Notes under the pieces: generated by a model
Told to the model about the DNA's origin: nothing
Seen by the model: only the letters and a program-made list of their open reading frames with translations
The model's database searches: none
Made by a program: the position numbers and the translations under genes
Shown here: piece after piece, positions 1 to 7,711 of the stretch
Numbering within the stretch: the first letter of the stretch is position 1
Layout of the letters: the number at the start of each line of letters is the position of its first letter
Assembly (NCBI GenBank): GCA_030679805.1
Contig: JAUXST010000531.1
Span: 1-18,292, forward strand
Length of the DNA stretch: 18,292 nt
Origin: Reyranella sp.
GTDB taxonomy: Bacteria; Pseudomonadota; Alphaproteobacteria; Reyranellales; Reyranellaceae
Direction: 5' to 3'

Positions 1-1
1 C

Positions 2-319
2 TTCACCATCACCGTGCTGATGCAGCTGGAAGACCTCGGCTTCTGCGAGAAGGGCAAGGGCGGCGCCTTCGTGGCCGACGGCAACCTGATTGCGGGCACC
101 GGCAAGCTGCCGTTCAACACCGACGGCGGCGGGCTCTGCAGCAATCACCCGGGCAACCGCGGCGGCCTTACCAAGGTGCTCGAAGCGGTCCGGCAATTGC
201 GCGGCGAGGCCCATCCCGCCGTGCAGGTGAAGAACTGCAATCTCGCCGTCGCGCACGGCACCGGCGGCTCGCTCGGCCTGCGCCACGGCAGCGCCACCGT
301 CATTCTGGAGAGGGAGTAG
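2..319 (+). CDS. Thiolase-like acyl-CoA acetyltransferase, C-terminal part (5' end outside window)
   Basis: Only the last 105 codons are present; the reading frame is open from the left edge. The piece matches the C-terminal thiolase fold of the lipid-transfer/SCP-x-type family: a KGKGGAFV segment, then NTDGGGLCSNHPGNRGG around residues 40-56 of the fragment, and a final AVAHGTGGSLG loop before the last strand. In this family the GG-rich loops shape the CoA and active-site pocket, and the proteins make or cleave carbon-carbon bonds in beta-ketoacyl-CoA compounds. The stop is followed after 3 bp by a DUF35 gene, the usual partner of such thiolases, and the DUF35 ribosome-binding site lies inside this gene's end. 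The substrate cannot be inferred. The family call is firm; the exact subfamily is not. Confidence 0.85.
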   Translation, partial: FTITVLMQLEDLGFCEKGKGGAFVADGNLIAGTGKLPFNTDGGGLCSNHPGNRGGLTKVLEAVRQLRGEAHPAVQVKNCNLAVAHGTGGSLGLRHGSATVILERE

Positions 320-322
320 ACC

Positions 323-715
323 ATGGCCGCGCAAGAGAGAAAGCTGCCGGCGCCGGCGGTTAGCCAGGAGACGCAGGCCTATTGGGATGCCGCCGCCAAG
401 GGCAAGCTGCTGGTACGGAAGTGCACGGGCTGCGGCCAGGCACATCACTATCCGCGCACGATCTGTCCCTTCTGCTTCAGCGACAAGACCGAATGGATCG
501 AGGCGTCGGGAAAGGGCACGATCTATTCCTACAGCGTCATGCGCCGCGCGCCCGTTCCTTACGCCATGGCCTATGTGACCCTGGCCGAAGGGCCGCGCAT
601 GGTGACCAACATCGTCGACTGCGACTTCGACAAATTGAAGTGCGAGCAGGCGGTGAAGCTGGTCTTCAAGCCGACCGACGGCGGCCCGCCGCTGCCGATG
701 TTCACGCCGGCCTAG
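323..715 (+). CDS. DUF35 zinc-ribbon/OB-fold protein (thiolase partner)
   Basis: This is a 130-residue protein of normal DUF35 length. The N-terminal helical part contains Q18-x-YW21, typical of the rubredoxin-like zinc ribbon of the family. The ribbon itself follows with C34-x2-C37 and C48-x2-C51. An OB-fold begins near G62 with the GKGTIYSYSVM segment. DUF35 proteins bind acyl-CoA and form complexes with thiolases or aldolases, as known for archaeal HMG-CoA synthesis and bacterial steroid side-chain breakdown. The gene starts 3 bp after the thiolase-like gene with a strong GAGAGGGAG site about 7 bp before the ATG, so the two are surely co-transcribed. Its last codons overlap the convergent monooxygenase gene by 4 bp. 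Confidence 0.9.
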   Translation: MAAQERKLPAPAVSQETQAYWDAAAKGKLLVRKCTGCGQAHHYPRTICPFCFSDKTEWIEASGKGTIYSYSVMRRAPVPYAMAYVTLAEGPRMVTNIVDCDFDKLKCEQAVKLVFKPTDGGPPLPMFTPA

Positions 716-2079
716 CGGGCGACGTCGAAGATATAGCGATCAGGGCGCAGGAGCGCGGCGCGGACACCGTGCCGTGCTAGCCACTCAGATCCGACGCCGG
801 GCAGGAGCACGGCGTCCCCTCTGAGATGCGTCAGCAGTGCCGCTTCGCCCACGATGGCGAAGCGCTGGCCGATGGCATCGTCCATCAGCCGTCCATCGGC
901 CAGCTTCGGCTGCGGAAAGGTCGTGCCGACCGGCGGCGGCGCCTCGGCGCGGCAACCGGGGCCGAGCTGCGGCTGCGGGAAGTCGAACATCTGCGCGCCG
1001 GCCGCGAAGCGCGCGTCGCGGGTAGCGGCGGCGGTCGGATCGGTCTCCTGCAGCACGGCGCCGAGCTTCACCGCCAGCTCGATGAAGGCGCGGACATGCG
1101 GCAGGCGTTCACTCTCGTAGGTGTCGAGCAGCGAGTCGGGCGCGTCGCCGCGCAGCACCGCCGCGAGCTTCCAGGCGAGGTTGCTGGCATCGCGCATCCC
1201 GGCACACATGCCTTGACCGAGGAAGGGCGGCGTCTGGTGGCATGAGTCGCCCGCCAGCAGCAGGTTGCCCTTGCGCCAGCCTTCCTGCACCACCGAATGG
1301 AAGGTGTAGACCGCGGCGCGTTCGAGACGCGCGTCCTCGGGGCAGAGCCAGCGCGCCATCATCGGCCAGAAAATCTCCGGCTCGGTGAGGTGCGCCGGAT
1401 CGTCGCCCGGCATCAGCATGATTTCCCAGCGCCGCCGCGCGCCGCCGACGTGGACGACGGTCATCGGCCGCACCGGATCGCAGAGCTGGACGGTGTAATC
1501 GGGCAGCGCCTTCACCCGCGGCGAGTCGGGGTCGCACAGCAGGTCGACCACCAACCACGGCTGGTGCAGTCCGAGGTCATGCTGCTTGCTGCCGATCATT
1601 CGGCGGACCAGCGAGCGCGCGCCGTCGCAGCCGACGATGTAGCGTGCATTCAGCTCCCCGACGTCGGCGATCTCCCGGCCGAGATGGACTCGCACATTGG
1701 GAAAACGCGCCATGCCGGCGCGTAGGATCTCTTCGAGGATCGGCTGGTGGAAGTACCAGTTTCCCGACCAGCCGTGCGGGCCTGGCCCATCGACGCCGCG
1801 TCGCACCATCAAGGTACGGCCTTCGGCATTGACGAAATGCATGCCCTTGGACGAGGCGCGCGTCACCGCGGCGATCCGCTCGGCCAGCCCGGCCGCCTGG
1901 AAGATGCGCATGACCTCGCCGTCGAAATGCACGGCCCGCGGCAGCGCGTGGATTTCGTGCTCGCGGTCATAGATATCGACCGAAAGACCCGCCTGGCCCA
2001 ATAGGTTGGCGAGAAGCGCGCCGACCGGCCCGCAGCCGACGATGGCTACATCGGCGCTCAGGAGTTCAGCGCCTCCCAC
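712..2079 (-). CDS. FAD-dependent aromatic-ring monooxygenase, MhpA/PheA-like
   Basis: A 455-residue class A flavoprotein monooxygenase. The Rossmann ADP-binding motif GCGPVG is at residues 15-20, right after the first beta strand. The DG motif (VGCDGARS) has its aspartate at D152, and the FAD-ribose GD motif (LLLAGDSCHQTPPFLGQG) has G277-D278. The family hydroxylates phenolic or related aromatic compounds using NAD(P)H and O2; the closest theme is 3-(3-hydroxyphenyl)propionate hydroxylase, though this protein is shorter at its C terminus than MhpA. The start is a GTG at 2077-2079, with the flavin fold beginning ten residues later. It overlaps the 3' end of the molybdenum hydroxylase gene by 22 bp on the same strand, implying translational coupling. 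Its end overlaps the convergent DUF35 gene by 4 bp. The substrate is unknown. Confidence 0.88.
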   Translation of the reverse strand: MGGAELLSADVAIVGCGPVGALLANLLGQAGLSVDIYDREHEIHALPRAVHFDGEVMRIFQAAGLAERIAAVTRASSKGMHFVNAEGRTLMVRRGVDGPGPHGWSGNWYFHQPILEEILRAGMARFPNVRVHLGREIADVGELNARYIVGCDGARSLVRRMIGSKQHDLGLHQPWLVVDLLCDPDSPRVKALPDYTVQLCDPVRPMTVVHVGGARRRWEIMLMPGDDPAHLTEPEIFWPMMARWLCPEDARLERAAVYTFHSVVQEGWRKGNLLLAGDSCHQTPPFLGQGMCAGMRDASNLAWKLAAVLRGDAPDSLLDTYESERLPHVRAFIELAVKLGAVLQETDPTAAATRDARFAAGAQMFDFPQPQLGPGCRAEAPPPVGTTFPQPKLADGRLMDDAIGQRFAIVGEAALLTHLRGDAVLLPGVGSEWLARHGVRAALLRPDRYIFDVAR

Positions 2080-4394
2080 ACGCGTTCGGGCGTCGCCGGC
2101 ATGTTGATGTGCTTGCCGCCCAGTGCGTCGACAATGGCGTTCATCACCGAGGGGAGCGAGCCCGCGCAGCCCGCCTCGCCGCAGCCCTTGGCGCCCAGCA
2201 CGTTGGTCTTGGCCGGGACCGAGTGATAGTCGATCTTGAAGAACGGCGTGTCCGCCGCACGCGGCAGCGCGTAGTCGGTGAAGCTGCCGGTCAACGGCTG
2301 GCCTTCCTCGCTGTAGACCACATGCTCGAACATCGCCTGGCCGATGCCTTGCACGACGCCGCCGTGGCTTTGGCCCTCGACCAGCAGCGGGTTGATGACC
2401 GTGCCGAAGTCGCCGACCATCGTGTACTTCACCACCTCGACGACGCCGGTGTCGGGATCGATCTCGACTTCGGCCACATGTGCGCCGTTGGGGAAGGCCG
2501 AGGGCGCTGCCTCGTGGACGTGGCTGACGTCGAGCGTGTCGGGCACGCCCTCGGGCAGCTTCATGCCGCCGCGCAGCCGCTCGGCCAGCTCCATGATGCC
2601 GATGCCGCGATCGGTGCCGACGATGGTGAAGCGGCCGGCCTGGAACTCGATGTCGGCGGCCGAGGCTTCGAGCGCTACGCCCGCGATCTGCTTGCCCTTG
2701 TCGATCACCTTGTCGGAGGCTTCGACGATGGCCGCCCCCGAGGCCATGATCGACTTGGAGCCGCCGGTGCCGCCACCCGCGATCAGCAGGTCGCTGTCGC
2801 CCTGGATCAGCTTGATCTTCTTGAACGGGATGCCGAGCTTGGTGGTCAGTACCTGGGCGAACGCCGACCAGTGGCCCTGGCCGTAGTCGAGCGTGCCGGT
2901 GATGATGGTGACGTCGCCGTTGGGCTCGAAGCGGATGCCGCCCATCTCGTTTGTCGGCGGCGCCGTCACTTCGAGATAGTCGCCGATGCCCATGCCGCGC
3001 AGCTTGCCGCGCGCCTTGCTCTCGGCCTTGCGGTCGGCGAAGCTGGCGACGTCGGCGAACTTCAGCGCCTTATCGAGCAGGATGGAGAACTCGCCCGAGT
3101 CGTAGACCGTGCCCGACGCGGTCTTGTAGGGCATCTCCTCCGGCTTGATGTGGTTGCGCTTGCGCATAGCGACCTGGTCGATGCCCATCTCGCGCGCCGC
3201 GGTGTCGATCAGCCGCTCCATGAAGTAGTTGGCCTCGGGCCGGCCTGCACCGCGATAGGCGCCGATCGGCGAGGTGTGGGTGAAGCAGACCTTGGTCGCG
3301 ACCTCGATCAGCGGCGTGCGATAGATGGCGGCGAGATTGCGGGTGACGCCGAGTGCGCCCATGGCCGCGCCGACGTTCGAGAGATAGCCGCCGAGATTGG
3401 CGTAGCCGGTGAGCCGTACGGCGAGGAAGGTACCATCCTTGTCGAGCGCCAGCTCGGCGTCGAAGTCGTGGTCGCGGCCGTGCTGGTCGGACAGGAAGCT
3501 GCCGCTGCGGTCGTCGGTCCATTTCACTGGCCGGCCGAGGATCTTCGAGGCGTGGAACATGCCGGCATATTCGGGGTAGGGCGACCCCTTCATGCCGAAC
3601 GAGCCGCCGACATTGCCGGTGAGGATGCGCATCTGCGCCGGCTTGACGCCGAGCAGGGCGGCCATCTGGTGCTTGAGTCCGAACACACCCTGATTGCCGG
3701 CCTGGAAGGTGTAGCGGTCGCTCGCCTTGTCGTAGGCCGCGACAGCCGAGCGCGGCTCCATGGCGCAGACGACGATGCGGTTGCTCACCAGGTGCAAGCG
3801 CGTGACATGCGCGGCCTTGGCGAAGGCTTCCTCGACCTTGGGCGCGTCGCCGTAGTGATAGTCGGCGCAGACATTGCCGGGCACGTCGTCGAACACCACG
3901 GGCGCCCCGGCCTGGGCGGCCTCGCGCGCGTCGGTGACGGCGGGCAGGGCCTCGATGTCGATCACGACCGCCTCGGCTGCGTCCCTGGCCTCGGCCTGCG
4001 TCTCGGCGACCACGAAGGCCACCGGGTCGCCGACGAAGCGCACCTTGTCGGTGGCGAGCGAATAGCGGGTCGGCGTCTTCATCTGCGAGCCGTCGCGCTG
4101 CGGCACCATCATCACCGTCTTCAGCGCGCCATAGCCCGCGGCGTTGAGGTCGGCACCGGTCCAGACGCCGAGCACGCCCGGCATCCCGCGCGCTTCCTCT
4201 GTGTCGATGCCCTTGATGATCCCGTGCGCCATCTGGCTGCGCACCATCACGCAATAGACCTGGTTCTCCAGATTGACGTCGTCGCTGTAGCGGCCCTCGC
4301 CCTTCAGCAGGGTCGGGTCCTCCTGGCGCGGCACGGGCTGGCCGACTCCGAATTTCATCAAATCGAGATTATCCGCAGCGAAAGGCGCGTTCAT
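2058..4394 (-). CDS. Molybdopterin-binding large subunit, xanthine dehydrogenase / form II CoxL family
   Basis: A 778-residue protein of full family length. The N-terminal aldehyde oxidase/xanthine dehydrogenase a/b hammerhead domain starts near residue 20 (RQEDPTLLKGEGRYSDD). The molybdopterin-binding domains follow, with GGSFGMKG, the active-site loop AYRGAGRPE starting at A379, and the C-terminal GCGEAGCAG loop carrying the expected catalytic Glu740. AYRGAGR is the form II signature; true CO dehydrogenase has AYRCSFR, so CO oxidation is unlikely and hydroxylation of an aldehyde or N-heterocycle is more likely. The start is the ATG at 4392-4394; the frame stays open much farther upstream, but that part is antisense to hyuB and has no family match. 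The FAD (CoxM) and iron-sulfur (CoxS) partner subunits are absent from the window. The monooxygenase gene overlaps its end. Confidence 0.92.
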   Translation of the reverse strand: MNAPFAADNLDLMKFGVGQPVPRQEDPTLLKGEGRYSDDVNLENQVYCVMVRSQMAHGIIKGIDTEEARGMPGVLGVWTGADLNAAGYGALKTVMMVPQRDGSQMKTPTRYSLATDKVRFVGDPVAFVVAETQAEARDAAEAVVIDIEALPAVTDAREAAQAGAPVVFDDVPGNVCADYHYGDAPKVEEAFAKAAHVTRLHLVSNRIVVCAMEPRSAVAAYDKASDRYTFQAGNQGVFGLKHQMAALLGVKPAQMRILTGNVGGSFGMKGSPYPEYAGMFHASKILGRPVKWTDDRSGSFLSDQHGRDHDFDAELALDKDGTFLAVRLTGYANLGGYLSNVGAAMGALGVTRNLAAIYRTPLIEVATKVCFTHTSPIGAYRGAGRPEANYFMERLIDTAAREMGIDQVAMRKRNHIKPEEMPYKTASGTVYDSGEFSILLDKALKFADVASFADRKAESKARGKLRGMGIGDYLEVTAPPTNEMGGIRFEPNGDVTIITGTLDYGQGHWSAFAQVLTTKLGIPFKKIKLIQGDSDLLIAGGGTGGSKSIMASGAAIVEASDKVIDKGKQIAGVALEASAADIEFQAGRFTIVGTDRGIGIMELAERLRGGMKLPEGVPDTLDVSHVHEAAPSAFPNGAHVAEVEIDPDTGVVEVVKYTMVGDFGTVINPLLVEGQSHGGVVQGIGQAMFEHVVYSEEGQPLTGSFTDYALPRAADTPFFKIDYHSVPAKTNVLGAKGCGEAGCAGSLPSVMNAIVDALGGKHINMPATPERVWEALNS

Positions 4395-4430
4395 GGGAAC
4401 CCATTCTAAAAGAGGGGAAATTGGACCCTG

Positions 4431-4436
4431 ATTATA
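4431..4436 (-). promoter_or_regulatory. Possible -10 element for the molybdenum hydroxylase gene
   Basis: On the minus strand this hexamer reads TATAAT, a perfect match to the housekeeping -10 consensus and conspicuous in GC-rich DNA. It lies 37 bp before the ATG of the molybdenum hydroxylase gene, inside the short divergent region shared with hyuB. No good -35 hexamer is visible at 16-18 bp spacing, so the call is tentative. Confidence 0.3.
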
Positions 4437-4472
4437 GCGCAGGCGGGCATGGGCTGTGCTAGTGATTCGGGC

Positions 4473-6170
4473 ATGTCGAACCTCGATCCTGTCACCTTGA
4501 CCGTCATCCAGAACGGCCTGATCCAGGTCTGTAACGAAATGGACTTGGCTTTCGTCCGTGCGGCTTTCTCGCCGGTGATTTCCGAGGGCATGGACCGCTC
4601 CGACGGTATTTACGACGCGACCGACGGGTCCTTGATCGCGCAGGGCGAACTGGGGCTGCCGGTCTTCGTCGGCACCATGCAATTTTCGACCCGCGCCGTC
4701 ATAGACCGGGTGAAGACCCACTATGCAGGAAAGGTGGAGCCGGGCGACATCTTCATCGTCAACGATCCCTACCTCGGCGGCACCCATCTGATGGACGTGC
4801 GGTTCGTCAAACCGTTCTTCCACAAAGGCGAGCTGTTCGCCTGGCTCGCCAACACCGGCCACTGGCCCGACGTCGGCGGCATGGTGCCCGGCGGCTTTTC
4901 GGCCAGCGCCACCGAAGTCGAGCAGGAGGGCTTGCGCCTGCCGCCGGTGAAATTCTTCAAGAAGGGCGAGATGGACCAGGAGATCCTCTCGATCATCCTC
5001 AGCAACATCCGCATTGCCGACCAGCGCATCGGCGACATCAAGGCCCAGGCCGCCGCGCTCACAACTGGCGAAGTGCGGCTGACCGCCCTGATCGACCGCT
5101 ACGGCGCCGATGTGGTGCGGGCGGCGATCGCGGAAATGCGCCATCGCGCCGAGCGTCAGATGCGGGCCAAGATCGCCGGCATTCCCGACGGCATCTACGA
5201 GGGCACCTCGCAAGTCGACAGCGACGGCGTGGTCGACGAACCGCTCACGATCAAAATGAAGGTCACGAAGAAGGGCGAGACCCTCACCTTCGACATGACG
5301 GGCTCGAGCCCGCCCTGCCGTGGGCCGATGAACAGCGTCATCGCCACGACCAAGTCGGCGATCTATCTCGCCATCAAACACATCTTTCCCGACGTGCCGA
5401 TCAACGCCGGCACCTTCGAGCCGCTGCAGATCGTCGAGCCCGAGGGGACCTTCCTTTATGCGAAGTATCCGCGGCCGGTCTCGGGTTGCGCGGCCGAGGT
5501 GAGCCAGCGCATCGCCGAGGCGGTGTTCGCCGCACTCACGCATGCGATTCCCGATCTTCTGTTCGCCGCACCCGCCGGCACGTCGGGCAATCTCGGCGTC
5601 GGCGGCTTCGATCCCGAGCGCAACCGCTCCTACATCATGTATCTCTTCACCGGCGGCGGCTATGGCGGCTTCCAGGGCGGGGACGGTCTCAGCAACGGCT
5701 GCTCGACCATCGGCATTTCCAAGATGCCGCCGGTCGAGGTGCTGGAGCAGTTCTATCCGATCCTGTTCGAGGAGTTCTCGCTGCGCGAAGGCTCGGGCGG
5801 CGCCGGCGAGTTCCGCGGCGGCTTCGGCATCAACTACGCCATCAAGCTGCGACGCGGCGAGGCGCGGGTTTCCATGGTGATGGACCACGGCCGTACCGGC
5901 CCGCAGGGTGCGCGGGGCGGCGGCGCAGGTGGTGTCAACACCGTGGCCGTGACGCAAAGCGGCAAGACCTACCGTCCGCCGCACCTTTCCAAGGACCAGG
6001 ATATCGAGATCGGCGTCGGCGACGTGGTGCGCGTGTCGACGCCGGGTGGCGGCGGCTTCGGCGATCCGGCCAAGCGCGATCCGGTATCGATCGCCCGCGA
6101 CGTCGCGCGCGGCTACTACACGCCCGAGCAAGCGCGCGAGAAGTTCGGAACGCGGCAAGCCGCGGAATGA
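4473..6170 (+). CDS. Hydantoinase B / oxoprolinase family protein
   Basis: A 565-residue protein with the full HyuB layout. It has the N-terminal LDPVTLTVIQNGL signature, the FSPVISEGMDRSDGIYD and GDIFIVNDPYLGGTHL motifs in the first half, and the glycine-rich GGGYGGFQGGDGLSNG and TPGGGGFGDP segments in the second. Family members are subunits or domains of ATP-dependent enzymes that open hydantoin or 5-oxoproline rings, or carboxylate ketones. I chose the ATG at 4473 because the family signature starts three residues later; an in-frame ATG at 4449 would add eight residues and cannot be ruled out. No HyuA partner is present. The stop overlaps the next ATG (ATGA), so this is the first gene of a three-gene operon divergent from the molybdenum hydroxylase. 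Confidence 0.92.
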   Translation: MSNLDPVTLTVIQNGLIQVCNEMDLAFVRAAFSPVISEGMDRSDGIYDATDGSLIAQGELGLPVFVGTMQFSTRAVIDRVKTHYAGKVEPGDIFIVNDPYLGGTHLMDVRFVKPFFHKGELFAWLANTGHWPDVGGMVPGGFSASATEVEQEGLRLPPVKFFKKGEMDQEILSIILSNIRIADQRIGDIKAQAAALTTGEVRLTALIDRYGADVVRAAIAEMRHRAERQMRAKIAGIPDGIYEGTSQVDSDGVVDEPLTIKMKVTKKGETLTFDMTGSSPPCRGPMNSVIATTKSAIYLAIKHIFPDVPINAGTFEPLQIVEPEGTFLYAKYPRPVSGCAAEVSQRIAEAVFAALTHAIPDLLFAAPAGTSGNLGVGGFDPERNRSYIMYLFTGGGYGGFQGGDGLSNGCSTIGISKMPPVEVLEQFYPILFEEFSLREGSGGAGEFRGGFGINYAIKLRRGEARVSMVMDHGRTGPQGARGGGAGGVNTVAVTQSGKTYRPPHLSKDQDIEIGVGDVVRVSTPGGGGFGDPAKRDPVSIARDVARGYYTPEQAREKFGTRQAAE

Positions 6171-6691
6171 GCCTGTTGCGCCGACAGGCGATGGCCCTGC
6201 CTCTGGTTGCGGCCGTTGCGGGCGAGGCCGTAGCCCAGACAACCTGGATCGCGGTGCAGGCCGCCGACAATTCCTTCCTGGTCGATATGCCGGGAACGCC
6301 CCTCTACAAGGTGATCGACACGACGACGCCCGCCGGCACGGCCTTCGTCTACCATTCCTACAGTCTGGAATACCGCAGGCTCTCCTTCGTGGCCCAGACG
6401 GCGCTCTATCCCGCCGACGTCGACGTGTCGCGGCCGCGCGCCAACCTGCAGATCGCGCTCGACGACCGCGGCCAGCGCCTCGAGGGTGGCAAATGGAGCA
6501 AGGTCGACTGGCGAGACATGCAGGGCGCCACGGCCGTCGAATCGATCGGCCCGATCGCCGGCGGCAGCGCGCTGCGCCAACTCTCGCTGCTGAAGGGCCG
6601 CCGCTTCGTGTCGCTGGGCTATCTTGCGCCCGCCGATGCCATGCGCGCGCCCGAGGCTGAACGCTTCTTCCGCTCGCTGAGGCTCACATGA
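6167..6691 (+). CDS. Secreted or periplasmic protein of unknown function
   Basis: A 174-residue protein that I do not recognise as a named family. It starts with a basic MSLLRRQ stretch, a hydrophobic core (residues 8-22) and a likely signal-peptidase site after AVA-Q around residue 24. The double arginine is Tat-like but lacks the full motif. The mature part begins with a FLVDMPGTP segment and ends in AERFFRSLRL, a pattern seen in small exported alphaproteobacterial proteins. It is sandwiched between HyuB and the asparaginase with ATGA overlaps at both ends, so all three should be translated as a coupled unit. Its role may be tied to uptake or hydrolysis of an amide substrate outside the cytoplasm, but that is inference from position only. 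Confidence 0.8.
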   Translation: MSLLRRQAMALPLVAAVAGEAVAQTTWIAVQAADNSFLVDMPGTPLYKVIDTTTPAGTAFVYHSYSLEYRRLSFVAQTALYPADVDVSRPRANLQIALDDRGQRLEGGKWSKVDWRDMQGATAVESIGPIAGGSALRQLSLLKGRRFVSLGYLAPADAMRAPEAERFFRSLRLT

Positions 6692-7710
6692 CATTGCCGC
6701 GCATAAAAGTCCTGGCGCTTGGGGGCACCATCGCCACGACGCCCGACGCCTCGGGCGCCATGCAGATGGGGCTGGGCGCCAACGATCTCGTGGCCGCGGT
6801 GCCCGCGCTCGCGACGCTAGCCTCGATCGATGCCGAGACGGTGTCGAAGGTCGGCAGCCATTCGCTGGGTTTCGACCAGATCCACGCGCTGGCGGCCAGG
6901 ATCGCGGGGCTCGACGCCGATGGCGTGATCGTGACGCAGGGCACCGACACGCTCGAAGAGACGGCATTCCTGCTCGACCTGCTGCTCGATCGCGACATTC
7001 CGGTGATCGTGACGGCTGCGATGCGCAACCCCGCGCTCACTTCCCCCGACGGGCCGGGCAATCTTCTGGCCGCCGTGCGTGTGGCCTGCGATCCTTGGGT
7101 GCGCGCGCATGCGCGCGCGCTGGGCGTGATGGCGGTAATGCTGGACGAGATTTATGCCGCGTCCGACGTGCTGAAGGTCCATCCGACGCGGCTCAATGCC
7201 TTTGCCGCCCCGCAGACCGGCCCGCTCGCAGCCCTGGTCGAAGACCGCGTGGTGCCGCTCTCCTTGCCCGTGCGCGATGCGATGACTCACGCGCGCGCCC
7301 GGATCGGGTCCACGTCAGGTGGCAAGGAGCAGCCCGTGGCGCTCTTCTGGTTAGGGCTCGACGAGCCGGGCTATCTGCTCGAGGCAATGGTCGATCATCG
7401 CGACCAGCTGGGCTATCGCGGCGTCGTGATAGGCGCGATGGGCGGCGGTCACGTGCCCGAACGCATCGCACCGCTCGTGACGCAGCTCGCGAGCCTGCTG
7501 CCCACGGTCGTGTCGCCGCGTGCCGGCGCCGGTGGGCCGATGCTGCGGCAAACCTACGGCGGGCCGAGTTCCGAGATTGCGCTCCGTGGGGCGGGACTGA
7601 TCTGGGGCGGCCGTCTGCAGCCGCTGAAGGCACGCGTGCTGCTGGAGACCTGCCTGCGGGGCGGGCTCGATCGTGCGGTGATCGCCGAGGTTTTCGCCGC
7701 CTGGGGTTAG
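6688..7710 (+). CDS. L-asparaginase / glutaminase family amidohydrolase
   Basis: A 340-residue protein, the usual length for bacterial type I/II asparaginases, which hydrolyse L-asparagine to aspartate and ammonia. Both nucleophile-region signatures are present: GGTIA with Thr14, and TQGTDTLEET with Thr86 and Asp87. The conserved lysine follows at K163 in the ASDVLKVHP segment. GAGGPML occurs in the C-terminal domain, where the family carries its inter-subunit active-site loop. There is no signal peptide, so it is probably cytoplasmic. It starts inside the stop of the preceding exported-protein gene (ATGA) and ends 1 bp before the stop of the convergent DUF983 gene. Coupling to HyuB suggests its natural substrate could be another amide produced from a ring-opening step rather than asparagine itself; this is inference. 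Confidence 0.92.
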   Translation: MTLPRIKVLALGGTIATTPDASGAMQMGLGANDLVAAVPALATLASIDAETVSKVGSHSLGFDQIHALAARIAGLDADGVIVTQGTDTLEETAFLLDLLLDRDIPVIVTAAMRNPALTSPDGPGNLLAAVRVACDPWVRAHARALGVMAVMLDEIYAASDVLKVHPTRLNAFAAPQTGPLAALVEDRVVPLSLPVRDAMTHARARIGSTSGGKEQPVALFWLGLDEPGYLLEAMVDHRDQLGYRGVVIGAMGGGHVPERIAPLVTQLASLLPTVVSPRAGAGGPMLRQTYGGPSSEIALRGAGLIWGGRLQPLKARVLLETCLRGGLDRAVIAEVFAAWG

Positions 7711-7711
7711 A

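Noticed and set aside
2058..4394. Carbon monoxide dehydrogenase (true CoxL)
   Set aside because: The active-site loop reads AYRGAGR, not AYRCSFR, and the CoxM and CoxS genes are missing.
2109..4409. A 766-codon plus-strand frame opposite the molybdenum hydroxylase gene
   Set aside because: Composition is typical of an antisense shadow, and the minus-strand frame carries complete conserved motifs.
4395..6242. A long open minus-strand frame continuous with the molybdenum hydroxylase gene, antisense to all of hyuB
   Set aside because: It has no family resemblance, is rich in H, D, R and A as expected from reading GC-rich codons backwards, and lies opposite a well-conserved HyuB gene. The true gene starts at 4394.
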